Shown here in pieces: positions 25,256 to 35,156 of a stretch of DNA of 64,000 nt (position 1 is its first letter; each line of letters opens with the position of its first letter). Source of the DNA: Paroedura picta. Taxonomy: Eukaryota > Chordata > Lepidosauria > Squamata > Gekkonidae. A program made the translations under genes and the position numbers. The notes under the pieces were generated by a model that worked only from the letters and a program-made list of their open reading frames with translations, searched no databases and was not told the origin of the DNA. The stretch spans positions 36,800,941-36,864,940 of the forward strand of contig NC_135378.1 in the NCBI RefSeq assembly GCF_049243985.1. The letters are read 5' to 3'.

Positions 25256-25499
25256 ATAAAACTGATGTGAGACATTGTTTTTAAAGTTGTGTTTGCAGAG
25301 TTTTGAAAAGCATTCTAGAGTACTACAAACCAGGACCTCTTCCTTTTGCTTCAACCTACTACATTTACAAGATGACAAAAAGATTGCTGTTGAAAAGTAG
25401 CTTCTCTTTGTCAGGGTTCTGAGATCAAGTTGATGAATGCAGGCTCTTTTTGAAAAACGGAGCCATATTGACCCTAATGTATCTAGGGACTGTGCTTGT

Positions 25500-25738
25500 T
25501 TAGTTCATTGATTTATTGGCTTCATGTATACCCAGCTTTCTCCTCAATGGAGACCTAGAACAGCCAACATCACTTTTCGCTCCTTTATTTTTTTCCTAGA
25601 ACAACCCTGTGAATTAGTTTAAGTTGACCGTCTAGGAATGGCTCAAGGTCATACTCAGCCAATCTTTATGAGAGTTTGAGGATAGAAACCTCAGGATCCC
25701 AGATCTTAGTCTGACACTGCAACTACTACCCATACTCC
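25500..25738 (-). mobile_element. tRNA-derived SINE (LINE-like tail family)
   Basis: A full-length-looking reverse copy. It has the tail block CTCCTCAATGGAGACCTAGA, the body ACAACCCTGTGAATTAGTTT and GGCTCAAGGTCATACTC, and the head region AGGATCCCAGATCTTAGTCT. Confidence 0.75.
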
Positions 25739-26086
25739 TAAATCTTAGGTTGACACTGCACCAGGCAGGTTCTCACCTGTTGACAAAAATGTGACAGTAA
25801 TTTTAACATGAAAGCATCAGAAGAGTGATAAGGAATTATTTTCAGGCCTATTTCAAGAAACGTTCACAAGTTTTCAGTGTTAATTCAAGTGATCAGATAC
25901 ATGCAAACAATGGACAGTGAATTTGTTGTCAGGCTAAAATGTGAATCATATGGCATCAGGTAAGGGTCAACACTGTTACTTTAGTGATCCATGATCTGAT
26001 TTTCAGACCCTTCCTTCAAAAAAGTAACTAAGGGGAAAGAGAATATGGAAAACTTGTGAATCGGTTTAGTGTAGTGTAGGGGTGGC

Positions 26087-26267
26087 CAGACATTTTAAAT
26101 TAATGAATGAATTAACTAATTAAAAGTTTCTCTTCTAAAGACCTGTTCTCCTACTACTGAAATCAGAGATCTGCCAAACTCATTTAATGTATTTAGATAG
26201 CCTGCTATTGTCCCAAATCAGAAGTGAAAGTGACTTACAACATTGCTTTCTCTACCTCCATTATTTC
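26087..26267 (+). repeat. Inverted duplication, copy A
   Basis: These 181 bases match 29482-29662 in reverse complement with two differences that I can count. The block covers the 3' part of a SINE plus about 95 bp of adjoining sequence (AAATTAATGAATGAATTAAC onward). Confidence 0.9.
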
Positions 26268-26380
26268 CTCACAACAACAACCCTGTGTGGTAGGCTGAGA
26301 GAGGGATTGGTCCAATGTCACTCAGCAAGTGGGGATTGGAACCCAGGTCTAACCACTATACCATTTTGGCTCTAGCCAGT
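26185..26380 (-). mobile_element. tRNA-derived SINE (LINE-like tail family)
   Basis: The reverse complement carries TGGTATAGTGGTTAGACCTG, GGTTCCAATCCCCACTTGCT (B-box region) and the ATTGGACCAATCCC body. Its tail half is shared with the inverted duplication. Confidence 0.75.
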
Positions 26381-27617
26381 ACAAATTGCAGATCTATCCT
26401 ATTCATTTTACTAAGAATTACTTTCTGTTCAGCAGGGATTGTTCTGAATTCTGCATGCATCTTATGCCATCCCCGAGTCCTATTGAGAGTACTGGGATTC
26501 AAGTTCACTCCTGTTCAGAAATTCCAAACGTATGTACATTGCACATGTATAAGGAAAGGAGGGTAAATTGCCAAGGAATGTTTTGTCCCCAACTTATACA
26601 TACCCACTGAAATGTATGGACCTCTACAGGTACAAGGGTACATGCCTAGTACTCTCTGTATATACTTGGGGGCCTTGAAAAATCAGACACTCCAGATGGC
26701 ATGCGGAGAACTGTACAACTATGCTGGCATGGGCTGTGTGCACACATTCCAAAGAACCACACTGGTCTGATCAGATCTTATCAATATGCTCCTGTTTCTA
26801 CCTATCTACCCATGGTCACTTCAGCCCAGTTACTGTGAGTACCTGCACAATCAAATATACACTTTCTTGTATGTGCATTAATTGCTATGTTATAGGAAAT
26901 GCATGACCAGTGGAACATGTGATGCAAACCTCACATTTATCTGTGTTCTTGTCATTGATAAAGTGAATGCAGGTTGGCTCTTTCTAGACAAACTGGTGTA
27001 TGCAAGTACAGGCAGGATGTATATGCATGCACTGTAACAGGCAAACTATGTGCTCAGGATCCAGTAGCAGATTAGATGCACCAGTTAATACTAAAGTTCA
27101 AGGCAGTTGAAGGTTCTAGGTCTAATGGTAAACACTGAGGGTGATACTGGGATTTTGGTTTCTATCAATATCCAAATTGTAAAAAAATATGACAAAATCT
27201 TTGTGAAAGTTGGTCAACTTGTACACAGAGTTTATTCAGCAAAATGAGGAAAACGGTGTGGTATAACTGCCAGGTGCTAACAGTTCTTCCTTGGCTACTT
27301 CCTTCTTATTTCAAAATAATATCGTTTTCTTTAGTAAGGATAAATGTTTATTTAGACACTGGTAAAACATTCAAGCATAAAGCTTCAACAGTAACTTTCT
27401 TCTGAGGGAAAACAGGTTTTCAGTGATACATGTTTTGACACCAAGTCACAATTGGTTCTGTTACACTGTTTCCTTTTTAGCATTCACAACCAAGAAGCAG
27501 AGATTATTTTACATTTTCTGGCTGACTTATAAATATGACCAGAGAGACTCATTCTTAACTCTCACTAATTGACAAGGCTAACAGAAATTGAATTCTCCCA
27601 TAATGTATCACTTCAGT
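26381..27617. other. Non-coding stretch, no gene seen
   Basis: Unique AT-rich DNA. Short frames at 26386 and 26721 have no resemblance to known proteins. Confidence 0.45.
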
Positions 27618-27715
27618 CTGACGAAGAGTGCTTGCACTCAAAAGCTCACACCTTGAATAAATCTTTGTTGGTCTTAAAGCTGCCACTGGACTCTGATTTT
27701 GTTTTATTGCACTTC
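27618..27715 (+). repeat. Dispersed repeat tail with hammerhead-like hairpin
   Basis: CTGACGA is followed by the perfect hairpin GAGTG-CTTG-CACTC and AAAAGCTC, then by CTTGAATAAATCTTTGTTGG and TGCCACTGGACTC. The tail part recurs at 30560, 46220, 48276 and 52729. The design (CTGANGA box, stem, A-rich box, downstream AATAAA) recalls Penelope-like element ends, which are known to carry hammerhead motifs. That assignment is an inference. Confidence 0.55.
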
Positions 27716-27742
27716 AGTATCTGTAGGTGTGCATGCAACACA

Positions 27743-27797
27743 TAATAATAATAATTATTATAATTATAATAATTATATATAATAATAATTATTATTC
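27743..27797. repeat. (AAT)n/(ATT)n AT-rich microsatellite
   Basis: Runs of AATAATAAT are followed by ATTATTATT, partly self-complementary. The run adjoins a LINE tail at 27798 and was probably seeded by it. Confidence 0.85.
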
Positions 27798-28112
27798 TTT
27801 AATTTATATCCCGCCTCCCCCCGGAGGCTCGAGGCGGGTCACATAAAAACCAATCCCCTATAACAATAAAAGCACAATAAAACATAATACAATTAATACA
27901 AAAGTTAAGACAAGAATGGCGGCAAAATTCAATATAACTAACCCAATTCCACACCCACTAAGAAGGGAAAGGGAGGGGGCAGATGACAGATGCAACTGTC
28001 TCATTTGTGAGGGGGGCTAGATCTTCTTGCTGCCCGGCCTCAACCGAAAGCCTGGTTGAAGAGCTCCGTCTTGCAGGCCCTGCGGAATGCAAACATAAAC
28101 TACTACAAAGAC
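27798..28112 (-). mobile_element. L2/CR1-like LINE 3' end
   Basis: Tail box TTTATATCCCGCCTCCCCCC and GGAGGCTCGAGGCGGGTCAC, then CGGCCTCAACCGAAAGCCTG and GAAGAGCTCCGTCTTGCAGG. These are in the same order, reversed, as in the 7640-8085 copy. Confidence 0.75.
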
Positions 28113-29158
28113 GTGGGTAATGAGTGCTTTGTCCGGAAATGCCCAAGGTCTCTGACTCTTGAGCTAAGGCTGCCTTGCATTTGGGGAGCTTGCCAGCTGA
28201 CAGAGCACAACCGCAGCTTCCTCCAGCACAGGAAAGCCAGGCAGGGGCAAGCTACCCTTATGGGCCAGCTAGAAGTTGGGCCAGGTGCAGAAGATAGCAG
28301 AAGAAAAGGCTAGAAATTAGGAATGAGGGCGGTGAAAAGAAACAGATTGGGAAGTGGGCAGAGAGGCTCAGTCAGCAACTGCAAGATGGAATAAGCCCAC
28401 CACAATACAGACTAACCCTTGGGAGAAATCGGGGGTAATTTCTCACACATTGTACCTCATTAGTAAAAATAATAATAAAAGGAATAAACAGATGGGTCAT
28501 AAAAAAGATAAAGAAACAGATTGGGGGGATTGGATGAGGGAAAGCAGGGAGGGGTGGGACTGGGATAGGAGAGGGGATAAAAGCAGAGCCTGTGACACTG
28601 GCCAGAGAGGAGGAGGTTTCTGTTGATAAGAGGCTGAAGAAGCACATCCCAGAGGCTCCTGCCTTGCTATTGTTGGAGGGACCCCAAGCAGGATACAGCT
28701 AGAGAAGGACTCTATGGAGCACTGGTGGGCTGGTCACATGCTCTGTGTATTGTCTCATAAGGATATGTGTTGCCTGTGTTTTCCTCTGAAAGGTAGGGGT
28801 ATTTATAGAGCAAGTTTGTTCAGTGCCCTGAAGGTATAGAATATCTTTGCCACAATCAGGCTATTTGCAAATGTGTGAGTTTAGCAGTTACTGTTATTAT
28901 GTGGAGACAGGCATATGCCTGCAGGCAATGTAGAGTAAGGGCAGTCCCACAGCAACAGTGCTTGCCCCCAAACCTGCCATTCCACTTTGATCTCTTACCT
29001 TCAGCTCTCCTTGTTCACCTAGACAGCATAGGACAAACTGGTTTAGTGGCCTCTTTCCCATCTGGCGATGAGTATAAGATAAATGGCCAGATTGGATTTC
29101 TTCTTTGAACTGCATATTCATTAGTGATTAAGTCAAGTCAAAACGAAGGGAGTGCATT
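28113..29158. other. Unclassified stretch, possible old LTR-like segment
   Basis: The part at 28500-28800 is purine-rich. It has a TATA-like GGGGATAAAAG at 28572-28582, and GAAAG|GTAGGG at about 28791 looks like a splice donor. This could be a solo LTR or chance. No LTR ends or pol could be found. Its segment 28754-28785 is copied at 29444-29475. Confidence 0.25.
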
Positions 29159-29159
29159 T

Positions 29160-29395
29160 TATTTATTTACTAACATTTATACCCCATTTTCCTCCCTAGT
29201 GGGGGCCCACAGTAGCTAACAGTTTCCCCTCTCCTCTCTTTTATCCTCAGTGCAGTCCTGTGTGGTAGGTTAGGCTAAGAGTATGTGGCTGGCCCAAGGT
29301 CACCAGCGCATTTTCATAGCAGAGTGGGGATTCGAGCCTGGGTTGCCTAGATTCTAGTCCAGCACTCTAACTACTACACCAGGTGTGGTCAAAGG
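29160..29395 (-). mobile_element. tRNA-derived SINE (LINE-like tail family)
   Basis: The reverse complement starts with TGGTGTAGTAGTTAGAGTGC, has a CCCAGGCTCGAATCCCCACT B-box region, GCGCTGGTGACCTTGGGC, and ends in a TAAATAAAT tail. It is the best-preserved full-length copy of this family in the window. Confidence 0.85.
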
Positions 29396-29452
29396 GTGAC
29401 TCTCCAGATGTCCACGGACTATAATTGCCAACACTGGCAGCGGCTCATGGGG
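29390..29452 (+). mobile_element. hAT-like MITE, left part
   Basis: CAGGTGTGGTCAAAGGGTGA, CTCCAGATGTCCACGGACTA and GCGGCTCATGGG follow the first two thirds of the 102 bp element at 57826. The right arm is missing because another sequence joins at about 29450. Confidence 0.65.
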
Positions 29453-29481
29453 ATATGTGTTGCCTGTGTTTTCCTAATGGA

Positions 29482-29662
29482 GAAATAATGGAGGTAGAGA
29501 AAGCAATGTTGTAAGTCACTTTCACTTCTGATTTGGGAAAATAGCAGGCTATCTAAATACATTAAATGAGTTTGGCAGATCTCTGATTTCAGTAGTAGGA
29601 GAACAGTTCTTTAGAAGAGAAACTTTTAATTAGTTAATTCATTCATTAATTTAAAATGTCTG
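29482..29662 (-). repeat. Inverted duplication, copy B
   Basis: This is the reverse complement of 26087-26267 with two visible differences over 181 bp. Immediately before it lie a 32 bp copy of 28754-28785 and the broken MITE, so this is a composite insertion. Confidence 0.9.
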
Positions 29663-29969
29663 TGTTGTCTTTCCACCCAAACAGAGTCCCTTTAAATGTT
29701 AGTTCCTTTTGACAATATACAATATTCTGTATATATGGGTTTAGCAATCATTTTTACAAAAATGTGATCATGAAACCCACTGTAGCACAAATCAAAGTGT
29801 AGAAAAGGAAATGCAGATATATAAAGCCTCTGTAGAGCCAGTGTTCTCAACACGAGAGAACAAAGTCAATATTTGTGTGTGCTTATTTTATGGGATCATG
29901 ATGTAAAAAAAATGGAAAACACTTTTGAAAACACGCAGACATGTACAGACAGCTGAGTGCAGTGAGAGC

Positions 29970-30215
29970 CAGCTTGGTGTAGTGGTTAAGAGCGTGGAAT
30001 TCTAATATGGCGAGCTGGGTTTGATTCCCTGCTCCCCCACATGCAGCCAGCTGGATGACCTTGGGCAGGCCACAGCGCTGACAAAGCTGTTCTGACCGAG
30101 CAGTAATATCAGGGGTCTCTCAGCCTCACCCACCTCACAGGGTGTCTGTTGTGGGGAGAGGAAAGGGAAGGGGATTGTAAGCTGCTTTGAGACTCCTTTG
30201 GGTAGAGAAAAGAGA
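29970..30215 (+). mobile_element. tRNA-derived SINE (CTT-tailed family)
   Basis: The stretch starts GAGCCAGCTTGGTGTAGTGG, has GGGTTTGATTCCCTGC (B box), GCAGCCAGCTGGATGACC and GTAAGCTGCTTTGAGACTCC, and ends at GGGTAGAGAAAAG without a CTT tail. Confidence 0.9.
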
Positions 30216-30514
30216 CAGTTTTGCTGGATAATGTTAAATCAGGAGTATTGCACCAGATTAAGAGAAGGCTGGCTGGCTTCCTATATAAGCACAGAGTTAT
30301 AAATAATAGGAAGCTACTTCTTGAGAAGGACCTAGTAAGAATAACCTTGGACAAAAAGCAACTAGGAAATGGGCTTATATCTTGATGCTTAGCTACTTGT
30401 CTACAGTTCTTGGCTTGACTACAATTTATTAGCCTGATTCTCTACAAGAGTTTTAAGCTCGGACTCTTGTCTGCTTGTTTTCAGCTCATTACATGAGCTG
30501 TTCTGCACTATGAC

Positions 30515-30605
30515 AAGCTGCATCTGAAGTGTGTATGTGCACACCTTGAATCAAACTTGGTTGGTTTTAAGGGTGCCCCTGGCCTCAAGTTATGTCCTAG
30601 TGATT
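30515..30605 (+). repeat. Dispersed repeat tail (relative of 27618)
   Basis: CATCTGAAGTGTGTATGTGC, ACACCTTGAATCAAACTTGG and TAAGGGTGCCCCTGGCCTC match the tail repeat at 27618 with many differences. Confidence 0.55.
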
Positions 30606-30639
30606 CAGGATGGATGTATAAAAACTGTGACTATGGGAA

Positions 30640-31020
30640 CTGCTATTTTATTTGTTTGTTTGTTTGTTTGTTTGTTTATTTATTTATATGCCGTACTCCC
30701 TGGAGGCTCAGGGCGGTTTACATTGAACTTATGAACCATACATGAAACAATCTGGACTAATAATCATACAATATTAACAACAATGGTTGTAACAATTAAA
30801 TAGTACAACAAATAAAGTTGTAATAGCACACAATACAATATAACAGCACAACAGTGCAACAGTGCAAAGGCACAACAGGTCCAGAGCACTTTGGTGGAGT
30901 TCTGGGGTGGGGGGAGCAGGGGCCCTTCATTCGCTGTTGGTTATGCCTGGTCTCAACCGAATGCCTGGTGGAAGAGCTCCTTTTTGCAGGCCCTGCGGAA
31001 CTGTTTGAGTTCCTGGCCAA
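30640..31020 (-). mobile_element. L2/CR1-like LINE 3' end
   Basis: A TTTGTTTGTTTGTTTATTTA run is followed by the tail box CCCTGGAGGCTCAGGGCGGT, then TCTCAACCGAATGCCTGGTG and GCAGGCCCTGCGGAACTG. It is a 5'-truncated reverse copy. Two overlapping frames here are LINE-derived only. Confidence 0.75.
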
Positions 31021-31587
31021 GTGCATGATTGCCGGGTTCACATGTTCAGGAGTGGCCTTAGTGATTATGGAGCCTTGTGCAAAAATCCAGAATATGCCCC
31101 TGGAATCACTGGCTCTATAGCCTGCTGGGCCTCCCACCAACCACTGAGGACCAAGCAAAGGACAGCCCTCAACCTCATCTCATGTGAGGTGGGCAGACTT
31201 GTTGCTGCCTAGAGAAGCTGGCTGCCCAAGCCCCGCAGGGGATGTGCAAGCAGCCACTACCACTGAACCAATTGCCTTTCTCCATGGGGGGGGGCAGGGT
31301 CATGGGTTGTTAGACACCCCCCACACATATGCAGTCTGGAGCAGCTGTCCTGTGTTCCAGTGGTCAAGACCTCCTCTACACATGTTGCATTTCTTCAGGC
31401 ATATGCAACATGAGGGGTGGGTTTCATAATGTGCCACATAAGTCATGTGAGTCAGTCAGAGATGAAATTAATACACAAACTAAGTTTGTGGGTGGAGGGT
31501 GGAGAACAATTCATGTTCTCAGATGATCAGGGACCTCTAAATACAAAAATGATGTTACCTTTCTAAAATCGGGGGAGGGGGAAATTC
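31021..31587. other. Non-coding stretch, no gene seen
   Basis: No repeat end or exon was recognised. Confidence 0.4.
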
Positions 31588-31897
31588 AGAGCCAGCTTGG
31601 TGTAGTGGTTAGGAGTGTGGACTTCTAATCTGGTGAGCCCGGTTTGATTCTGCACTCCCCCACATGCAGCCAGCTGGGTGATGATGGGCTCGCCACGGCA
31701 CTGATAAAGCTGTTCTGGCTGAGCAGTAATATCAGGGCTCTCTCAGCCTCATGTCCCTCACAGGGTGTCTGTTGTGGTGAGAGGAAAAGGAAGGTGATCG
31801 TAAGCCGGAGACACCTTCTGGTACAGAAAAGTGGCATTTAAGAATCAACTCCTTCTTCTTCTTCTTCTTCTTCTTCTTCTTCTTCTTCTTCTTCTTC
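31588..31897 (+). mobile_element. tRNA-derived SINE with long (CTT)n tail
   Basis: A full-length copy: GAGCCAGCTTGGTGTAGTGG, GGTTTGATTCTGCACTCC, CTCGCCACGGCACTGATAAA, then a (CTT)n tail of about 16 units at 31850-31897. The tail is the longest of this family here. Confidence 0.92.
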
Positions 31898-33344
31898 GGG
31901 GCCTCTTAAACTCTGCTATAGTTTTGGGCCTTGGTATTTCTTAATCTGGTCCTGGAGTCAATCCTAGGAAAAGCCAGTGAAACAATTTCATATGATGTTA
32001 TTATTCCTGTCAGTATCTAAATTGGTCTTTTACATAATCCCAAAATGTGTTAAAAGGCCAAGGTATGAAACTCAGCTCTGGTTCACTCCAAAGGGGAGAG
32101 GGAGAAAGCTTTTTTAGCTTGTAACTCTGAATTGTTAATTATCTCTATAGCAATTAAAGATCTTGGTTGCATAAGAATCAGCAGGTACTGATCAGCAGGT
32201 ACCACATGGCTCACATGGTGAGCTGGATAGAAGCCAAATGGCTGGGAGTCTTTTGCCATTTGATACAATTGTTTTAGAAAAGAAAAGAACATTTTATGCA
32301 ACTGGGCATTTTGGCTGGAAGCCGGAGCCTCTTATGCATGCACTCCAAGGCCTGCAGCTGTTTCTGTACAGGTACATGTTCCAGTGCACACACACTGCCA
32401 TGTGACAGCGATCCCAGATGGTTGCATGAAACATGAATGCCACAGGCATATGCACAGGTCCAAAAGACTGTACAATTTGGCCTCACTTCCATACAGTAGC
32501 TGTGTGGAATTGTACCACGTGGAAGTATCTACTAGATATGAAGGGAATGGTAATCAGCCCTCCTGAAGTGGACTTTTTCAGTGAAAACCACAAACTGATA
32601 TGTTGGTTCTCAGAATAAACCAGTTTGTATCAGTTCATGATCTCTGCTTGTTGCTCCTTACTGCTTTTCACAAGCTTTTCATGAGCACAAAGCAGGAGTT
32701 TAAATGGCTCTTAGCTATTTCATCTCCTGCTTTCTCCTCCCTTCGAAAAGCAGCAGAGGGATGAAATGACGGGGACATTTCACTCAGTTTTCTGCTCCCT
32801 GCTTCACAGCTGTTTTTGAGAAGAGCAGAAAACAAAAGCTTAGAGCCATTTAAATCCCTGGTTTCTGCCCTTTGTGAACCACCAGAAATGGCCTTAAAAT
32901 TCATGGAAGAATCATGGTGGCTCTTTAGTTCAAGAAGATCAGTTTGTTAATTATATACCAGCCAAAATTCATGGTGGGCTTTAGTTCGTGAGCCAGTTCA
33001 TGCTCATTCCTAATTTTGGCTGCCTTCTTGAGTTTCTCCTTCTGCCCACCCACCAAAATGCCCCCCTGGCCTGTGCCTCCTGTCTGCACACAAATCCTCC
33101 CACCACCAGTGCTCACAGCCATTTGCCCCACCCACAGCTCTGCCTCTGACAGTGAAGGGTGGTGTGAACAGCTGGGAATATCTCCACCAAAACTGTCAGA
33201 AGTGCTGTTGCCATTGTACACCCCCTGCTTGCCCTTCTCTAGTGACTAGAAGCACAGGTCACACTGGCGGAGTACTTGTGAGTGAAGGGGAAAAAGGTAA
33301 ATGGGTGGGTGGTGAGGAATAAATATGCGTGAGGGGTAGGTGGC
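31898..33344. other. Non-coding stretch, no gene seen
   Basis: Unique sequence. Frames such as 33016-33249 are C-rich artefacts. Confidence 0.4.
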
Positions 33345-33560
33345 CTGCTCTAGGTTGGGAAATACCTGGAAAGTTTGAGGGTGGAGCCTGGGGAAAATGG
33401 CATATGGGGAGGGGAGGAGCCTCAGCAGGATATAATGCCATAAAATCCACCATCCAAAGTAGCTATTTTCTCAGGGGAACTGATCCTAGTCATCTGAAGA
33501 CCAGTTGTGATAGTGGGAGCTCTCCTGGTGCCAACTGGAGGTTGGCAATCCTTGTTGCCA
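33345..33560 (+). repeat. GTTGCCA-ended dispersed element
   Basis: The body is nearly complete: TAGGTTGGGAAATACCTGG, GGATATAATGCCATAAAATC, GTAGCTATTTTCTCAGGGG, and the right end CCAACTGGAGGTTGGCAATC. This copy defines the right terminal repeat. The first bases of the left end are lost. Confidence 0.8.
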
Positions 33561-33655
33561 ACTCCAGGTTTAGAGATATCTGGGAATCTGAGGGTGGATA
33601 CTGAGAGGGTGGAGTTTTGGTAGGGGAGGGAACTCAGGTTATAATATAACCTGAG
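33561..33655 (+). repeat. Second partial GTTGCCA-ended element
   Basis: It starts TTGTTGCCAACTCCAGGTTT directly after the preceding copy. It contains GATATCTGGGAATCTGAGGG and ends abruptly near GTTATAATATAACC. This is a head-to-tail pair, the second copy being the left half only. Confidence 0.7.
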
Positions 33656-33699
33656 TTTTTTATTTATATATATCCCCCTATCTTTGTCACCTATGATTC

Positions 33700-33866
33700 G
33701 TAGAGCCAGTGTGGTATAGTGGTTAAGGGCAGCAGATTCTAATCTGAAGAATCGGGTTTGATTCCCCACTCCTCCACATGCAGCCAGGTGGGTGACCTTG
33801 GTCCTGTCAGAGCCCTCATAGTGCTGTTCTCACAGAGCAGTAACATCAGGGCTCTTCTCCAGAAAA
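33700..33866 (+). mobile_element. tRNA-derived SINE, 3'-truncated (CTT-tailed family)
   Basis: Head GAGCCAGTGTGGTATAGTGG, GGGTTTGATTCCCCACTCC and CTCACAGAGCAGTAACATCA. The tail half is missing, which is unusual for a retroposed SINE and points to a later deletion or rearrangement. Confidence 0.85.
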
Positions 33867-34419
33867 CTCTGGGCAGTACCGTATTTTAAATCAATATGCA
33901 CAGATTGAGATTTTGCTACGGCAGCTGCCCAAGTGAAACTCAATCAGTCCTGACCCAAAGTGCTTTGGTCTCAGTTACGCAAAAACTACATAAGAATTAT
34001 TCAGGAAACAGGCATAACTTGTACCCACAGACCACATATATACCGAGGAAATTCAAAATTGGGCAACTCCGCTTCTTACTAAATGTTTCTAAACCATTAA
34101 CAGTATTGCATGCAGTGTAATGCAATATGTCTATGTCTAGGTGTGTATCCACACTGCAGTTTTAAACTCACTTCATACCAGTTGAACTGCTTTTGAAACC
34201 ACTGAAATGCCAAGGAAATTATACAATCAAAGGATGTCAGGACCAGTGGGAGTCCTTTTCTAGAAAGAAAAGTGCATATCTTGGTATAAGATCTTGTTAC
34301 AAGACTGTGGTCATGATCTTACACTATCTCCAGCATTAATGGCCTTGTAATCACGTAGCATGTATTATTTTATGTGTGTATGAATTTGTTATCATATTGG
34401 CCTGTGTAGTGCAGCCAGG

Positions 34420-34612
34420 AAATCATAGGTGGTTTGCCTTTTCCAGTTTCAGTATCATGACCCCTAGTGTTTTGTGAAGGAACCACCACCCAACACCTTA
34501 AAGGTCTCCCATCCAAACACTAGCCAGGGCCAACCAACCCTGCTTAGCTTCTGAGATCTGACAAGATCCGGCCTGCCTGGGCTATCCAAATCAGGCTATA
34601 GCATGTGTGATC
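34420..34612 (-). mobile_element. 5S rRNA-derived SINE
   Basis: The reverse complement shows the 5S-like segment: TCTGAGATCTGACAAGATCC (read forward here) corresponds to the 5S C-box region, and TAAAGGTCTCCCATCCAAAC matches reversed 'TTGGATGGGAGACC'. A SINE body at 34425-34480 follows. The best of the three 5S-derived copies in the window. Confidence 0.88.
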
Positions 34613-35004
34613 GGCACTAAAAGGAGTCTCCTTAAGCTAAATAGTAACATTTTGTATATTTTAAACGCTAAATTGAACTCTGCGTTTAGCTTTAGTTTCC
34701 CAGCTAAAGAGCCATGAGAAGCATCTTTAATTCTGGAAGGGAAAAGGGATCACGGTACAAGAATTCCTTAGGGCCTTTACACATTTAAGCTCCCAAAGGC
34801 CTTTGGGGAGACCCGTTTAAAGATGCTAGTTTGCCAATGTATGGGCTGTCACTGATGTCAACAGAACTGAATCCCAAAAAGTTGCAAAGGTATTACCCCC
34901 ACGATAAATCATTATTTCAGCTATTCTATGTCATTCCCAATACTGCAGCCTAAGATACCTTTAGGCGCGGTTTGATTTCAAAGTCATTTCTTGAGTTCAT
35001 CCGT

Positions 35005-35155
35005 ACCCTCGTCTCCTCCATTTGACCATTGTAACAACCTGTGAGCTAGGACAGGCTGAGTGTGTGAGAGTGGCCCAAGGTCACATGGCAGGGCAGGCAT
35101 TTGAAGCCGGCTGTCTCAGATCCTAGTGTGACAGCCAAGCACTATGTCACATCAC
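35005..35155 (-). mobile_element. tRNA-derived SINE (LINE-like tail family)
   Basis: The reverse complement carries ACACTAGGATCTGAGACAGC, GACCTTGGGCCACTCTCAC and CACAGGTTGTTACAATGG. The tail is missing. Confidence 0.65.
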
Positions 35156-35156
35156 A

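Noticed and set aside
28330-28800. Solo LTR with TATA box
   Set aside because: A TATA-like site and a donor-like site are present, but no LTR ends, target duplication or second copy could be seen. Kept only as a low-confidence note.
31588-31680. tRNA gene
   Set aside because: A- and B-box-like blocks are present, but the cloverleaf is not complete and the sequence continues into a SINE body. The same holds for the heads of the other tRNA-derived SINEs.
34500-34600. 5S rRNA gene
   Set aside because: Only part of the 5S sequence is present, with many changes and a SINE body attached. It is a 5S-derived SINE.
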